64,000 nt of DNA from Burkholderiales bacterium. GTDB taxonomy: Bacteria > Pseudomonadota > Gammaproteobacteria > Burkholderiales > SG8-39. The notes under the pieces were generated by a model. It was not told the origin of the DNA. It did no database searches and worked only from the letters and a program-made list of their open reading frames with translations. A program made the position numbers and the translations under genes. This document shows, in pieces, positions 51,365 through 60,147 of the stretch. Location: positions 1 through 64,000 of the forward strand of contig JADGRQ010000009.1 in assembly GCA_017880775.1 (NCBI GenBank), given 5' to 3'. Numbering within the stretch: the stretch's first letter is position 1; each line of letters opens with the position of its first letter.

Positions 51365-53386
51365 ATGGCCTTCTATCCAAGACTGTTCGCGCCGCTAAAA
51401 GTCGCCCACCTGATGCTCCCCAACCGCATCCTGATGGGCTCGATGCACACCGGGCTGGAGGGGATGAAGGAGGGCCCGGGGCGGCTCGCCGCGTTCTTCG
51501 CCGAGCGCGCGCGCGGCGGCGTTGCGCTGATGGTCACCGGCGCGTTCTCGCCCAATATCGAGGGCTGCCTCGGACCGGACCGCGAGACGATGATGGACGC
51601 GGAGGACCGCGACCGCCACCGCGCCATCGTGCAGGCCGTGCACGACGCGGGCGGCAGGATCCTGCTGCAGCTGTTGCACGGCGGACGCTACAGCAAGCGC
51701 CCGGGCGCGGTCGCGCCCTCGCCGATCAAAGCACCGATCAGCCCGATCTCGCCGCGCGAGCTCTCCAGCGCCGAAATCGAGCAGACCATCGAGGACTTCG
51801 CGCGCGGCGCGCTGCTCGGGAAGCACGCGGGCTACGACGGGGTCGAGATCATGGGCTCCGAAGGCTACCTGATCACGCAGTTCCTCTGCCTGCGCACCAA
51901 CCGGCGCGGCGACGAATGGGGTGGTCCGATCGAGAACCGCCTGCGCTTCGCGGTCGAGATCGTGCGTCGCGTGCGCGAGCGCTGCGGCCCTGACTTCATC
52001 CTGCAGTACCGCATCTCGGTGCTCGACCTGGTCGAAGGCGGCCTGTCGGGCGGCGAAATCGTGCTGCTCGCGCGCAGGATCGAGGCCGCCGGCGCCGATA
52101 TCCTCAATTCCGGCGTGGGCTGGCACGAAGCGCGCATCCCGACCATCGCGTACGCCGTGCCGCGCGGCGGGTTCGCCTGGGCGACGCGGCGGCTGAAAGA
52201 AGCCGTGAAGATTCCGGTGATCGCCTCCAACCGCATCAACGCGCCGGAGCTCGCAGAGGACATCATCGCGCGCGGCGACGCGGACATGGTGTCGATGGCG
52301 CGGCCGTTCCTCGCCGATGCGGATTTCGCCAACAAGGCCAGGGCCGGCGACCGCGCGGGAATCAATATTTGCTTCGCATGCAACCAAGCCTGCCTCGACG
52401 CGATATTCGACCAGCGCGTCGCCAGCTGCGTGGTCAATCCGCGCGCGTGCCGCGAAACGGAACTGATCTACCGCCCCGCGCAGGCGAGAAAGCGCATCGC
52501 CGTGGTGGGCGGCGGGCCGGCCGGACTGTCCTTCGCCGCGGTCGCGGCCGAGCGCGGCCATGCGGTGACCGTCTACGAAAAGTCCGCCGAACTGGGCGGC
52601 CAGTTCAACCTCGCCAAGCGCATTCCCGGCAAGCAGGAGTTCGGCGAGTCGGTCGCTTACTACACCGAGCGGCTGCGCCGCGCCGGCGCAAGAGTATTGC
52701 TCAATCACGAGGCGAACGAAGCCGAACTCGCGGGTTACGACGAAGTGGTGCTCGCCAGCGGCATCTCGCCACGCACCCCGGCATTCCCGGGCGTCGAGCA
52801 CAAGAGTGTCGCGGGCTACGTGGACGTACTGAGCGGCCGCGTGCCGCCGGGCGAACGCGTCGCCATCCTCGGCGCGGGCGGCATCGGCTTCGACGTGGCG
52901 ATCTACCTGCTCGAACGCAACGGCAGGACGCAGCTCGAGCCGGCGGCATTTGCTTCTCACTGGGGCATCGCGACCGACGCGAAAAGCTCTGGCGGCCTTG
53001 CCGCCGGAAACCCTCGCGACGACAAGCCCGAACATCGCATCACGATGCTCAAGCGCTCGAAGACACCGTTCGGCAGCACGCTCGGAAAAACCACCGGCTG
53101 GAGCCACCGCATCGAACTCGCGCGCGCGGGCGTCGAGATGCTGCGCGGCGTGGAATACCGGAAGATCGACGACGCGGGCGTGCACATTGCGCTGGAAGGC
53201 AAGGAGCGTGTGATTCCGGCCGACACCGTGGTGCTGTGCACCGGCCAGGATCCGCTGCGCAGTCTCGTCGCGCGGCTGGAAACGCACGGCAAGAAGGCGC
53301 ATCTGATCGGCGGTGCGCGAGAAGCGGGTGAACTGGACGCCAAGCGAGCCATGCGCGAAGGCGCTGAACTCGCCGCGGCGATCTGA
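51365..53386 (+). CDS. fadH: 2,4-dienoyl-CoA reductase (NADPH), FadH type
   Basis: Iron-sulfur flavoprotein of 673 residues reducing 2,4-dienoyl-CoA formed from unsaturated fatty acids. The N-terminal TIM barrel of the old yellow enzyme type binds FMN (about 1-350, HGGRY near 100). The cluster cysteines are in CFACNQACLDAIF, and a fourth Cys follows 11 residues later. The FAD/NADP part starts near 378 with RIAVVGGGPAGLSFA, and a second dinucleotide loop is ILGAGGIGFDVA. Length equals E. coli FadH (672). It complements the ECH1-like isomerase at 18.4 kb. Confidence 0.92.
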   Translation: MAFYPRLFAPLKVAHLMLPNRILMGSMHTGLEGMKEGPGRLAAFFAERARGGVALMVTGAFSPNIEGCLGPDRETMMDAEDRDRHRAIVQAVHDAGGRILLQLLHGGRYSKRPGAVAPSPIKAPISPISPRELSSAEIEQTIEDFARGALLGKHAGYDGVEIMGSEGYLITQFLCLRTNRRGDEWGGPIENRLRFAVEIVRRVRERCGPDFILQYRISVLDLVEGGLSGGEIVLLARRIEAAGADILNSGVGWHEARIPTIAYAVPRGGFAWATRRLKEAVKIPVIASNRINAPELAEDIIARGDADMVSMARPFLADADFANKARAGDRAGINICFACNQACLDAIFDQRVASCVVNPRACRETELIYRPAQARKRIAVVGGGPAGLSFAAVAAERGHAVTVYEKSAELGGQFNLAKRIPGKQEFGESVAYYTERLRRAGARVLLNHEANEAELAGYDEVVLASGISPRTPAFPGVEHKSVAGYVDVLSGRVPPGERVAILGAGGIGFDVAIYLLERNGRTQLEPAAFASHWGIATDAKSSGGLAAGNPRDDKPEHRITMLKRSKTPFGSTLGKTTGWSHRIELARAGVEMLRGVEYRKIDDAGVHIALEGKERVIPADTVVLCTGQDPLRSLVARLETHGKKAHLIGGAREAGELDAKRAMREGAELAAAI

Positions 53387-53390
53387 AACC

Positions 53391-54119
53391 ATGGCGAAGC
53401 CACCGGTCGCAGTGATCGCAGGCGTGGGCGAAGGCTTGGGCTACGCGCTGGGCAAGCGATTTGCCAGAGCAGGCTACAGCGTCGCGCTGGTGGCGCGCAA
53501 CGCCGAGCGGCTTGCGCGCCTCGCCGATGAGATCAAAGCCGCGGGCGGGCAGGCTATTACCGCGCCCACGGATGTGCGTGCCGAAGGAGAAGTGATCGCG
53601 CTGTTCGACAGGATCGAGGCTGACCACGGCGCGGTCGAGGTGGCGGTGTACAACGCCGGCGCGAACTTTCGCGCCTCGATTCTTGAGACGCCGGCGGACA
53701 TGTTCGAGAACGTCTGGAAACTCGGCTGTTACGCGGGTTTCCTGTTTGGCCGCGAGGCGGCGCGGCGAATGGTCCCGCGCGGCAAGGGAACGATCCTGTT
53801 TACCGGCGCCACCGCCTCGTTGCGCGGCGCTTCGCACTTCGCGGCGTTCGCCGCGGCGAAAGGCGGGCTGCGCCAGGTCGCGCAGAGCATGGCGCACGAA
53901 TTGGGCCCAAAGAACATCCATGTCGCGCACGTCGTGATCGACGGCATGATCGATACCGTTGCCGTGCGTGCGCGCTTTCCCGAGCGCGTGAAGGAGATGC
54001 CGGAGAACGCGATGCTCGATACGGATGCGATTGCGGAGGCGTTCTACGCGATCCACCTCCAGCCGCCTTCGGCCTGGTCGTTCGAGATGGATCTCAGGCC
54101 GTTTGCGGAAAAGTTCTAG
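53391..54119 (+). CDS. SDR family protein without the catalytic tyrosine
   Basis: A 242-residue short-chain dehydrogenase-like protein with the nucleotide loop IAGVGEGLGYALG and YNAG in place of NNAG. The active-site motif reads FAAAK (ASHFAAFAAAKGGLRQ), i.e. Phe where Tyr normally donates the proton while Lys is kept, so either catalysis differs or the protein is not an ordinary dehydrogenase. A subgroup with this change exists, as I recall. It starts four bases after fadH, so it probably acts on related acyl-CoA or carbonyl intermediates. Confidence 0.85.
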   Translation: MAKPPVAVIAGVGEGLGYALGKRFARAGYSVALVARNAERLARLADEIKAAGGQAITAPTDVRAEGEVIALFDRIEADHGAVEVAVYNAGANFRASILETPADMFENVWKLGCYAGFLFGREAARRMVPRGKGTILFTGATASLRGASHFAAFAAAKGGLRQVAQSMAHELGPKNIHVAHVVIDGMIDTVAVRARFPERVKEMPENAMLDTDAIAEAFYAIHLQPPSAWSFEMDLRPFAEKF

Positions 54120-54151
54120 TTCGATCACGATTTTCTTCCGAAAGAGTTCAC

Positions 54152-55057
54152 ATGAGATCAATTGCAGTATCCAGCGTTGATTTGAAACCGGGTCGATTGC
54201 TCGCAGCGCTTGCGACAACGATGCTCGTGCTCGGCGCCTGCACTAACACCAACACGACACCGGCTTCATCAACCGGCGCGAGCACGCTTTCCAGAGAGCG
54301 CATCGCCGAGATTCTGGCCAGTCCGGATCGAACCGCGGCTGATCGCACCAACGACGTCCGCCGCAAGCCCGACCAAATGCTGGTTTTCATCGGCCTGCGG
54401 CCGGGAATGGTTGCGCTGGACTTGAGTGCCGGTGGCGGCTACACCACCGAGCTTCTCGCGCGCGCAGTCGGCCCGTCGGGGCGGGTGTACGGCCAAAGCG
54501 CACCGCGTGATCCGAACCGCCTGCCGCCGAAGCCTGCAGCACCTGAAGGGGCCGCTGCTCCAGCGATTCGAGCGCCGGCGGGACCGCCGTCTTCCCCCGC
54601 GCGGCTGGCCGAACGCACCAAGAACCCGGCACTCAGGCATATCGTTGCGGTGGTGCGGAAGTTTGAAGACCCGGTCCCGGATGACGCCGCATCGAACGGG
54701 CTCGACCTCGTGACGCTCATGTTCAACTATCACGACCTCGGTTTCCTGGGTGTAGATCGCGCGCAAATGAACAGGGCCGTGTTCGCCGCGCTCAAGGCGG
54801 GAGGCATGTATGTGATTGCCGACCACTCGGGCCGACCCGGCACCGGCATCTCAGAATCGGGTAGTCTGCATCGCATCGAGGAGTCCTACCTGCGCAGGGA
54901 GGTGGAAGCCGCGGGATTCAAGCTGGCGGACGAAGGCAATTTCCTGCGCAACCCATCCGACCCGCGCGATAAGAACACGCCCGATCCGCCGCAGCCCAAG
55001 GACGAGTTCGTGCTGAAGTTCGTGAAGCCATACTCCCGCCCACGCAGGCCGGCCTGA
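54152..55057 (+). CDS. Predicted lipoprotein SAM-dependent methyltransferase (COG4798-like)
   Basis: A 301-residue protein combining a lipoprotein signal (hydrophobic helix, then LVLGAC with the lipidated Cys at about residue 30) and a class I methyltransferase fold. Motif I is VALDLSAGGGYTTELLARAV near residues 87-106, and the post-I acidic/hydrophobic region and VIADHSGRPGTGISES later are typical of the predicted periplasmic methyltransferases. A proline/alanine-rich insert at about 125-155 interrupts the fold. Since SAM is not known to be supplied to the periplasm, either SAM is exported or the domain does something else. Confidence 0.82.
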   Translation: MRSIAVSSVDLKPGRLLAALATTMLVLGACTNTNTTPASSTGASTLSRERIAEILASPDRTAADRTNDVRRKPDQMLVFIGLRPGMVALDLSAGGGYTTELLARAVGPSGRVYGQSAPRDPNRLPPKPAAPEGAAAPAIRAPAGPPSSPARLAERTKNPALRHIVAVVRKFEDPVPDDAASNGLDLVTLMFNYHDLGFLGVDRAQMNRAVFAALKAGGMYVIADHSGRPGTGISESGSLHRIEESYLRREVEAAGFKLADEGNFLRNPSDPRDKNTPDPPQPKDEFVLKFVKPYSRPRRPA

Positions 55058-55100
55058 AGACTGCTGGAACCAATCGGCGGTCCCGGTAGTCTGAGCATGC

Positions 55101-55733
55101 ATGCGTAACTACTTGCGTCACCGCGGCACCCTCGCTGCAGCGCTGTTCATCGTGTTGCAATTCCTGACGCCCGGGACATCGAGCGCTGCCGACGAATTGT
55201 CCCCCGAAGCCCAGGTGCGCCAGATCACCACTGACGTGATGGATGCGATCAAGAGTGACAAGGCGCTGCAGGCCGGGGACCGTACCAAGGCGCTGGCGCT
55301 GGCCGAGCAGAAGATCCTGCCGTACGTCGATTTCCGCGAAGCGACGCGTCTCGCGGTCGGCCGGGCCTGGTCCACGGCGACTGCGGAGCAGCAGAACCGG
55401 CTGGTCGACGAATTCCGCGCGCTGCTGGTGCGCACCTATGCGAACGCCGTCGACGTGTACCGCGGGCAGACAATGAAGGTGCAACCGGTGCGCATGGCGC
55501 CCGGGGCCACCGAAGTCACGGTGAGAAACCTTTACCTGAACGCTTCCGGCCAGACGATCCCGGTCGATTATTCCATGCTCAAGACGCCGGAGGGCTGGAA
55601 GGTCTACGACGTTACCGTCGATGGCATGAGCCTGGTGATCACGTATCGCGGAGAGTTCGGGCAGATCGTGCGCCAATCCGGCATCGACGGCCTGCTCGCC
55701 CGTCTCGGCGAAAAGAACCGTCCTCCGAAATAA
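55101..55733 (+). CDS. mlaC: MlaC/Ttg2D-family periplasmic phospholipid-binding protein
   Basis: A 210-residue periplasmic protein with a signal peptide of about 29 residues ending SSA. Family features are ILPYVDFREATRLAVGRAW and the C-terminal MSLVITYRGEFGQIVRQSGI. MlaC carries phospholipids between outer and inner membrane for the MlaFEDB ABC transporter. None of the other mla genes are adjacent, so this is either a solitary paralogue or a detached part of the system. A good intrinsic terminator follows its stop codon. Confidence 0.88.
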   Translation: MRNYLRHRGTLAAALFIVLQFLTPGTSSAADELSPEAQVRQITTDVMDAIKSDKALQAGDRTKALALAEQKILPYVDFREATRLAVGRAWSTATAEQQNRLVDEFRALLVRTYANAVDVYRGQTMKVQPVRMAPGATEVTVRNLYLNASGQTIPVDYSMLKTPEGWKVYDVTVDGMSLVITYRGEFGQIVRQSGIDGLLARLGEKNRPPK

Positions 55734-55763
55734 GAAAGGCCGCGCAACGCGGCCATTTCTATT
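55734..55763 (+). terminator. Intrinsic terminator after mlaC
   Basis: Stem GGCCGCG (55738-55744), loop CAA, stem CGCGGCC (55748-55754), then ATTTCTATT; GAAA precedes the stem. It separates mlaC from the MoxR operon. Confidence 0.7.
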
Positions 55764-55822
55764 GGCGCCCTCGAGGCGCTTGCGCGGAGGGGCGCAGTCG
55801 TAACACCATACGTGTTACGACC

Positions 55823-56794
55823 ATGGACGCCGCCGGCCACACTGAGCCGCAACTCTCCGCCCGCGAAGCACGCGCTTTTATCGAGCGCATCGCCGCGAAC
55901 ATCGCCACCGTGATGCGCGGCCAGCACGCGGCGATCCGCAAGCTGCTCGCCGCGTTCGCCGCCGGCGGCCACGTGCTGATCGACGACTTTCCCGGCACCG
56001 GCAAAACCACGCTCGCCAAGAGCCTCGCCGCCTCGATCGGCGCGCGCTTCACGCGCGTGCAGTTCACCCCCGACCTGCTGCCTTCGGACATCCTTGGCGT
56101 GTCGGTCTACAACCAGCGCGATCAGCTGTTCGAGTTCCGCGAAGGGCCGGTGTTCACGTCGATCCTGCTCGCCGACGAGATCAACCGCGCCAGCCCGCGC
56201 ACCCAGTCCGCGCTGCTCGAAGTGATGGCCGAAAGCCAGGTTTCGGTGGAAGGGCGCACGCACCAGCTGGACGAACTGTTCTTCGTCATCGCGACGCAGA
56301 ACCCGGTGGAGTTCCGCGGCACCTACCCGTTGCCCGAAGCGCAAATGGACCGCTTCGCGCTCAGCCTGTCGCTCGGCTACGTTGACGCGCAGACCGAAGT
56401 CGACGTGCTCACCGCGCAGGAACTCGGACATCCGCTGGCGCAGGTTAAGGCCTGCGCAAGCCGTGAGGAGGTGCTCGCGCTGCGCCGGCGCGTGCGCCAC
56501 GTGCGCATCGCCGACGAGATCAAGGCCTACATCGTGGAACTGGTGCGGCGCACCCGCACCCTGCCCGCAGTGCAGTTGGGCTGCGGGCCGCGCGCTTCGA
56601 TCGCGCTCACCGGCATCGCCAAGGCGCTCGCGCTTGCCGACGGCGACGAGTTCGTGCGTCCAGCGCACGTGCAGGAGGTGGTCCCCGCGGTGCTCGCGCA
56701 TCGCCTGGTGCTTGAGCCGCAGGCGAAATTCTCCGGCACCACCGCGGCCTCGCTGGTCGCCGAACTGCTGCGCGCTACCCCCGCCCCGGCGTAA
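55823..56794 (+). CDS. MoxR-type AAA+ ATPase
   Basis: AAA+ chaperone-like ATPase of 323 residues. Walker A is FPGTGKTTLAKSLA near residue 56; Walker B and sensor region ILLADEINRASPRTQSALLE; sensor 1 IATQNPVEFRGTYPLPEAQM. MoxR proteins work with DUF58 and von Willebrand A proteins to mature or insert metal in partners. DUF58 and transglutaminase genes follow with a 4-base gap and a 4-base overlap, a common conserved operon of unknown role in envelope processes. Confidence 0.92.
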   Translation: MDAAGHTEPQLSAREARAFIERIAANIATVMRGQHAAIRKLLAAFAAGGHVLIDDFPGTGKTTLAKSLAASIGARFTRVQFTPDLLPSDILGVSVYNQRDQLFEFREGPVFTSILLADEINRASPRTQSALLEVMAESQVSVEGRTHQLDELFFVIATQNPVEFRGTYPLPEAQMDRFALSLSLGYVDAQTEVDVLTAQELGHPLAQVKACASREEVLALRRRVRHVRIADEIKAYIVELVRRTRTLPAVQLGCGPRASIALTGIAKALALADGDEFVRPAHVQEVVPAVLAHRLVLEPQAKFSGTTAASLVAELLRATPAPA

Positions 56795-56798
56795 GCCG

Positions 56799-58139
56799 AT
56801 GCAAAGGCTGTTCTACCGCATCCTGCGCGCGGTCAATCGCGTGGAGCGGCTGTTTCGCGAGCGTCTCACGCCCGCTGGCTGGATTGCCCTTTTCACCGCC
56901 GGCGGCGCGGCGATCGCCGGCGTGGACACCAACCAGACCATGACCTACCAGGCGTTCGCGCTGCTCGCCGCGCTGCTCGCGCTCGCGTTCGCTGCTGGCC
57001 TTTCGTTTCGCGCACGCGCACGCATCGAGCGGGCGCTGCCGCAATACGCGACTGTCGGCCGGCCGGTCAGCTACCGAGTCGCGGTCACCAACCTCGGGAC
57101 GCGGCCGCTTGCCGGCGCACGCCTGGCGGAGGATTTCGGCGACCTGCGCCCGGCCTTCGCCGAGTTCGCTGCGGCCCGCGAGCCGGGCGAGGAGCGGCGC
57201 AACTGGGTGGACCGGCGCCTGGGCTACTTCCGCTGGCGCTGGCTGATCGAACGGCGCCTGCCCGAGGACGCGGCCGAGGCCGTGCTGCCCGCGATTGCGC
57301 CCGGTGCGCGCGCAGAACTGCAGATGTCGCTCACGCCGCGCTCGCGCGGCCTGATTGCATTCGAAGGCATGCGGCTCGCGCGCGCCGATCCGCTCGGACT
57401 GGTGAATGCGCCGCGCCGCGTGCCGCTTGCCGCGAAACTTGTGGTACTGCCGAAACGCTACCGCCTGCCGCCGCTCGCGTTCCCGGGCAAGCGCAAGTTC
57501 CAGCCGGGCGGCGTCGCGCTTGCCGCCTCGGTGGGCGATTCGGAGGAATTCATCTCGCTGCGCGATTACCGGCCCGGCGATCCGCTGCGGCGCGTGCACT
57601 GGAAGAGCTTTGCCCGCACCGGACGGCCGATCGTCAAGGAACTACTGGACGAGTTCTACGAGCGCCACGCGCTGGTGCTGGACACCGCTACCTCGGGCGG
57701 CGAAGACGCCGCGTTCGAAGAGGCGGTCTCCATCGCGGCTTCGTTCGTCTACGCAGCGGACACCAGCGAGAGCCTGCTCGACCTGCTGTTCGTGGGCGAG
57801 GCGGTGCACGGCTACACCGCCGGGCGAGGCCAGTTGCAAACCGCGCAGATGCTCGAAGTGCTCGCCGGGGTGCGCGCGAGCCGGCCGGAAGCGTTTGGCC
57901 AGCTCGCCGGAGCAGTGCTTGGCCGGCACGGCGAGCTCTCCAGCGTGATCGTGGTGCTGCTCGCCTGGGATGAGGCGCGGCGCGGATTCGTGCGCGCGCT
58001 CGCCGCATCCGGGACCGAGGTGCGCACGCTGCTGGTGTGCGAGGAGCGCGACGCGCCGGCCGGCGCGGCCGCCGACGCGATCTTCCCGCACGTGCTGCAT
58101 CCCGGCAGGATCGAAGCCGGACTGGCGAACCTGCAATGA
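56799..58139 (+). CDS. DUF58 domain protein
   Basis: A 446-residue protein with two membrane helices near residues 28-70 and the DUF58 core in the C-terminal half: SLRDYRPGDPLRRVHWKSFA near 250-270 followed by a degenerate von Willebrand A-like fold (ALVLDTATSGGEDAAFEEAV). It is the usual partner of MoxR and transglutaminase proteins. The ATG at 56799 follows MoxR by four bases, and its stop overlaps the next start (ATGA). Confidence 0.9.
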   Translation: MQRLFYRILRAVNRVERLFRERLTPAGWIALFTAGGAAIAGVDTNQTMTYQAFALLAALLALAFAAGLSFRARARIERALPQYATVGRPVSYRVAVTNLGTRPLAGARLAEDFGDLRPAFAEFAAAREPGEERRNWVDRRLGYFRWRWLIERRLPEDAAEAVLPAIAPGARAELQMSLTPRSRGLIAFEGMRLARADPLGLVNAPRRVPLAAKLVVLPKRYRLPPLAFPGKRKFQPGGVALAASVGDSEEFISLRDYRPGDPLRRVHWKSFARTGRPIVKELLDEFYERHALVLDTATSGGEDAAFEEAVSIAASFVYAADTSESLLDLLFVGEAVHGYTAGRGQLQTAQMLEVLAGVRASRPEAFGQLAGAVLGRHGELSSVIVVLLAWDEARRGFVRALAASGTEVRTLLVCEERDAPAGAAADAIFPHVLHPGRIEAGLANLQ

Positions 58140-60124
58140 ACGTCGCCGCCGACCATCCCATCGTTAACCCCGCAGTTCCTCCCGCTACGCCGCCGCTGCT
58201 GCTTGCGGCGGGTGTGCTGTTCTGGGGTTGGCAGACCGGCTATTTCGCGGCCGCGCTCGCGATCGCGCTGCTGGTGGAGGCGCCGCGCTGGACGCGGCTG
58301 AGGCTCGAGCTGGGCGAGGCCGACTTCAACCGCATCTCCGATTTCACGACCTGGCTGTTCGTCGGCATCGCCGGCTACCTGGTCACGACGCGCGGCGTTT
58401 CGCGCGGTGTCATCACCGCCTTCCAGTGGCTGCCCGGGCTGTTGCTGCCGATCGTCGCGGTGCAGCGATTCTCGCGCGCCGAGCGCATCAACCTGACCGC
58501 GCTGCTGCGTCTGCTGCGCCGGCTCAAGGCGCGCGGTCAGCCGGTGCGCGACCCGTCGGTGGACCTGTCCTGGACTTTTCTCGCGGTCTCGCTGATCGCC
58601 GCAGGCGCAGCCAACCAGCGCGGGCCCGGCTATTTCGCGGGCGTGCTGGCAATCGTCGCCTGGGCGCTTTGGTCGGTGCGACCGGCGCATGCTTCGCGCG
58701 GCGTCTGGGTGGCGCTCTTTCTGGTGGGCGGCGGGCTGGGCTATGCGGGCCACGTCGGGCTTTCTCAAGTGCAGGCCGCGCTCGAATCCGTGGTCGGCGA
58801 ATGGCTGCTTGAGCGCTTCGACCCCGACCCCTACCGCACCCGCACGCGGATCGGCCAAGTGGGCGAACTGAAACAGATCGGCGCCATCATCGCGCGGGTG
58901 CACGCGAAGCCCGGCGACCCTGCGCCGCCGCCCTTGCTGCACCGTGCGAGCTACAACCTGTGGTCCTCGAATACGTGGATCGCGAGCGGGGCGCCGCTTG
59001 CCGCGCTCGGGGGCGATCCAGACGGAAGAACGTGGGTGCTCTCTGCCGAGCCCGTGAACGCGCGCACCGCGATCACGGCGTACTTCGAGCCCGGTCGCTC
59101 GCTGATCGTGCTGCCGCCGAACACGGTGCGCATCTCCGAGCTCGCGGCAATCTCGGTCGCGCGCAACCGGCTCGGCGCCGTGCAGACAGAACTGGAAGGC
59201 GGCTGGATCCATTACGTCGCGCAGAGTGCGGGCAGTTCAACCGCGCTTGCGGCGCCCGACGCGGCGGACAGCCAGCTTCCGGCTGCGGAGCGCGCGCTGT
59301 TCGTGGAACTGGCAGGCCGGCTCGGGCTGCACGGGGTTGCGCCACGCGAGGCGCTCGAGCGCGTGAAACGGTATTTCGCGGGTTTCTCCTACTCGGTCTA
59401 CCGCGCTGCGCCCGCCGCGTCCGGCGATGCGCTGGCCGAGTTCGTCACGCGCACGCGCTCCGGCCACTGCGAGTACTTCGCCGCGGCGACCACGCTGCTG
59501 CTGCGTGCCGGGGGAATTCCGGCGCGCTATGCCACCGGCTACGCGGTGCTGGAGTACAGCGAACTGGAAGAAGCCTGGCTGGTGCGGCAGCGCCACGCGC
59601 ATGCCTGGAGCCGCGCATGGATCGGCGGCCAATGGATCGATTTCGATACCACCCCGGGCGAGTGGTTCCCGGTCGAGTCGAGCGCCGCTCCGGCGTGGGA
59701 GACAGTGATGGACTGGCTGCGCTGGGCGAGCTTCCGGTGGTCGCAGCGCAACGCCGCGCAGGACTCGGGCAACATGTGGTGGTGGCTCGGCGGCGTGCTT
59801 ACGGTGGTGCTCGCGTGGCGGCTCTCGCGCTACCGCACTACACGCGATCAGCCCGGCGGCGGCCGCATCGCGCGCGTCGACTGGCCCGGCAGGGATTCGG
59901 AGTTCTACGCGCTCGAGCGCAGCGTCACTGCGCGCGGCTGGCCGCGCCTGTCCGGGGAGAGCGCAAGCCGCTGGGCAGGGCGCGTGGCGGGTTCACTGCC
60001 AGCGTTGCAGAGGACGGCGCTCGCCGAGGCGACGCGGCTGCACGAACGCTACCGCTTCGACCCTGCCGGCCTGAAACCTGAGGAACGCGCCAGGCTGCGC
60101 GAGTTGTGCGCGGCGATAAAATGA
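58136..60124 (+). CDS. DUF3488/transglutaminase-like membrane protein (TgpA type)
   Basis: A 662-residue membrane protein. The N-terminal third has about six to seven hydrophobic helices (DUF3488). A periplasmic transglutaminase-like domain follows at about 390-510, with the thiol triad Cys in TRSGHCEYFAAATTLL, His in RHAHAWSRAW and Asp in WIDFDTTPGEW. A helix near 545 leads to a C-terminal cytoplasmic DUF4129-like region. TgpA is essential in Pseudomonas aeruginosa, function unclear. It is coupled by ATGA overlap to DUF58. Confidence 0.9.
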   Translation: MNVAADHPIVNPAVPPATPPLLLAAGVLFWGWQTGYFAAALAIALLVEAPRWTRLRLELGEADFNRISDFTTWLFVGIAGYLVTTRGVSRGVITAFQWLPGLLLPIVAVQRFSRAERINLTALLRLLRRLKARGQPVRDPSVDLSWTFLAVSLIAAGAANQRGPGYFAGVLAIVAWALWSVRPAHASRGVWVALFLVGGGLGYAGHVGLSQVQAALESVVGEWLLERFDPDPYRTRTRIGQVGELKQIGAIIARVHAKPGDPAPPPLLHRASYNLWSSNTWIASGAPLAALGGDPDGRTWVLSAEPVNARTAITAYFEPGRSLIVLPPNTVRISELAAISVARNRLGAVQTELEGGWIHYVAQSAGSSTALAAPDAADSQLPAAERALFVELAGRLGLHGVAPREALERVKRYFAGFSYSVYRAAPAASGDALAEFVTRTRSGHCEYFAAATTLLLRAGGIPARYATGYAVLEYSELEEAWLVRQRHAHAWSRAWIGGQWIDFDTTPGEWFPVESSAAPAWETVMDWLRWASFRWSQRNAAQDSGNMWWWLGGVLTVVLAWRLSRYRTTRDQPGGGRIARVDWPGRDSEFYALERSVTARGWPRLSGESASRWAGRVAGSLPALQRTALAEATRLHERYRFDPAGLKPEERARLRELCAAIK

Positions 60125-60147
60125 CGCCTCTTTAAAGGAGTTACCCC

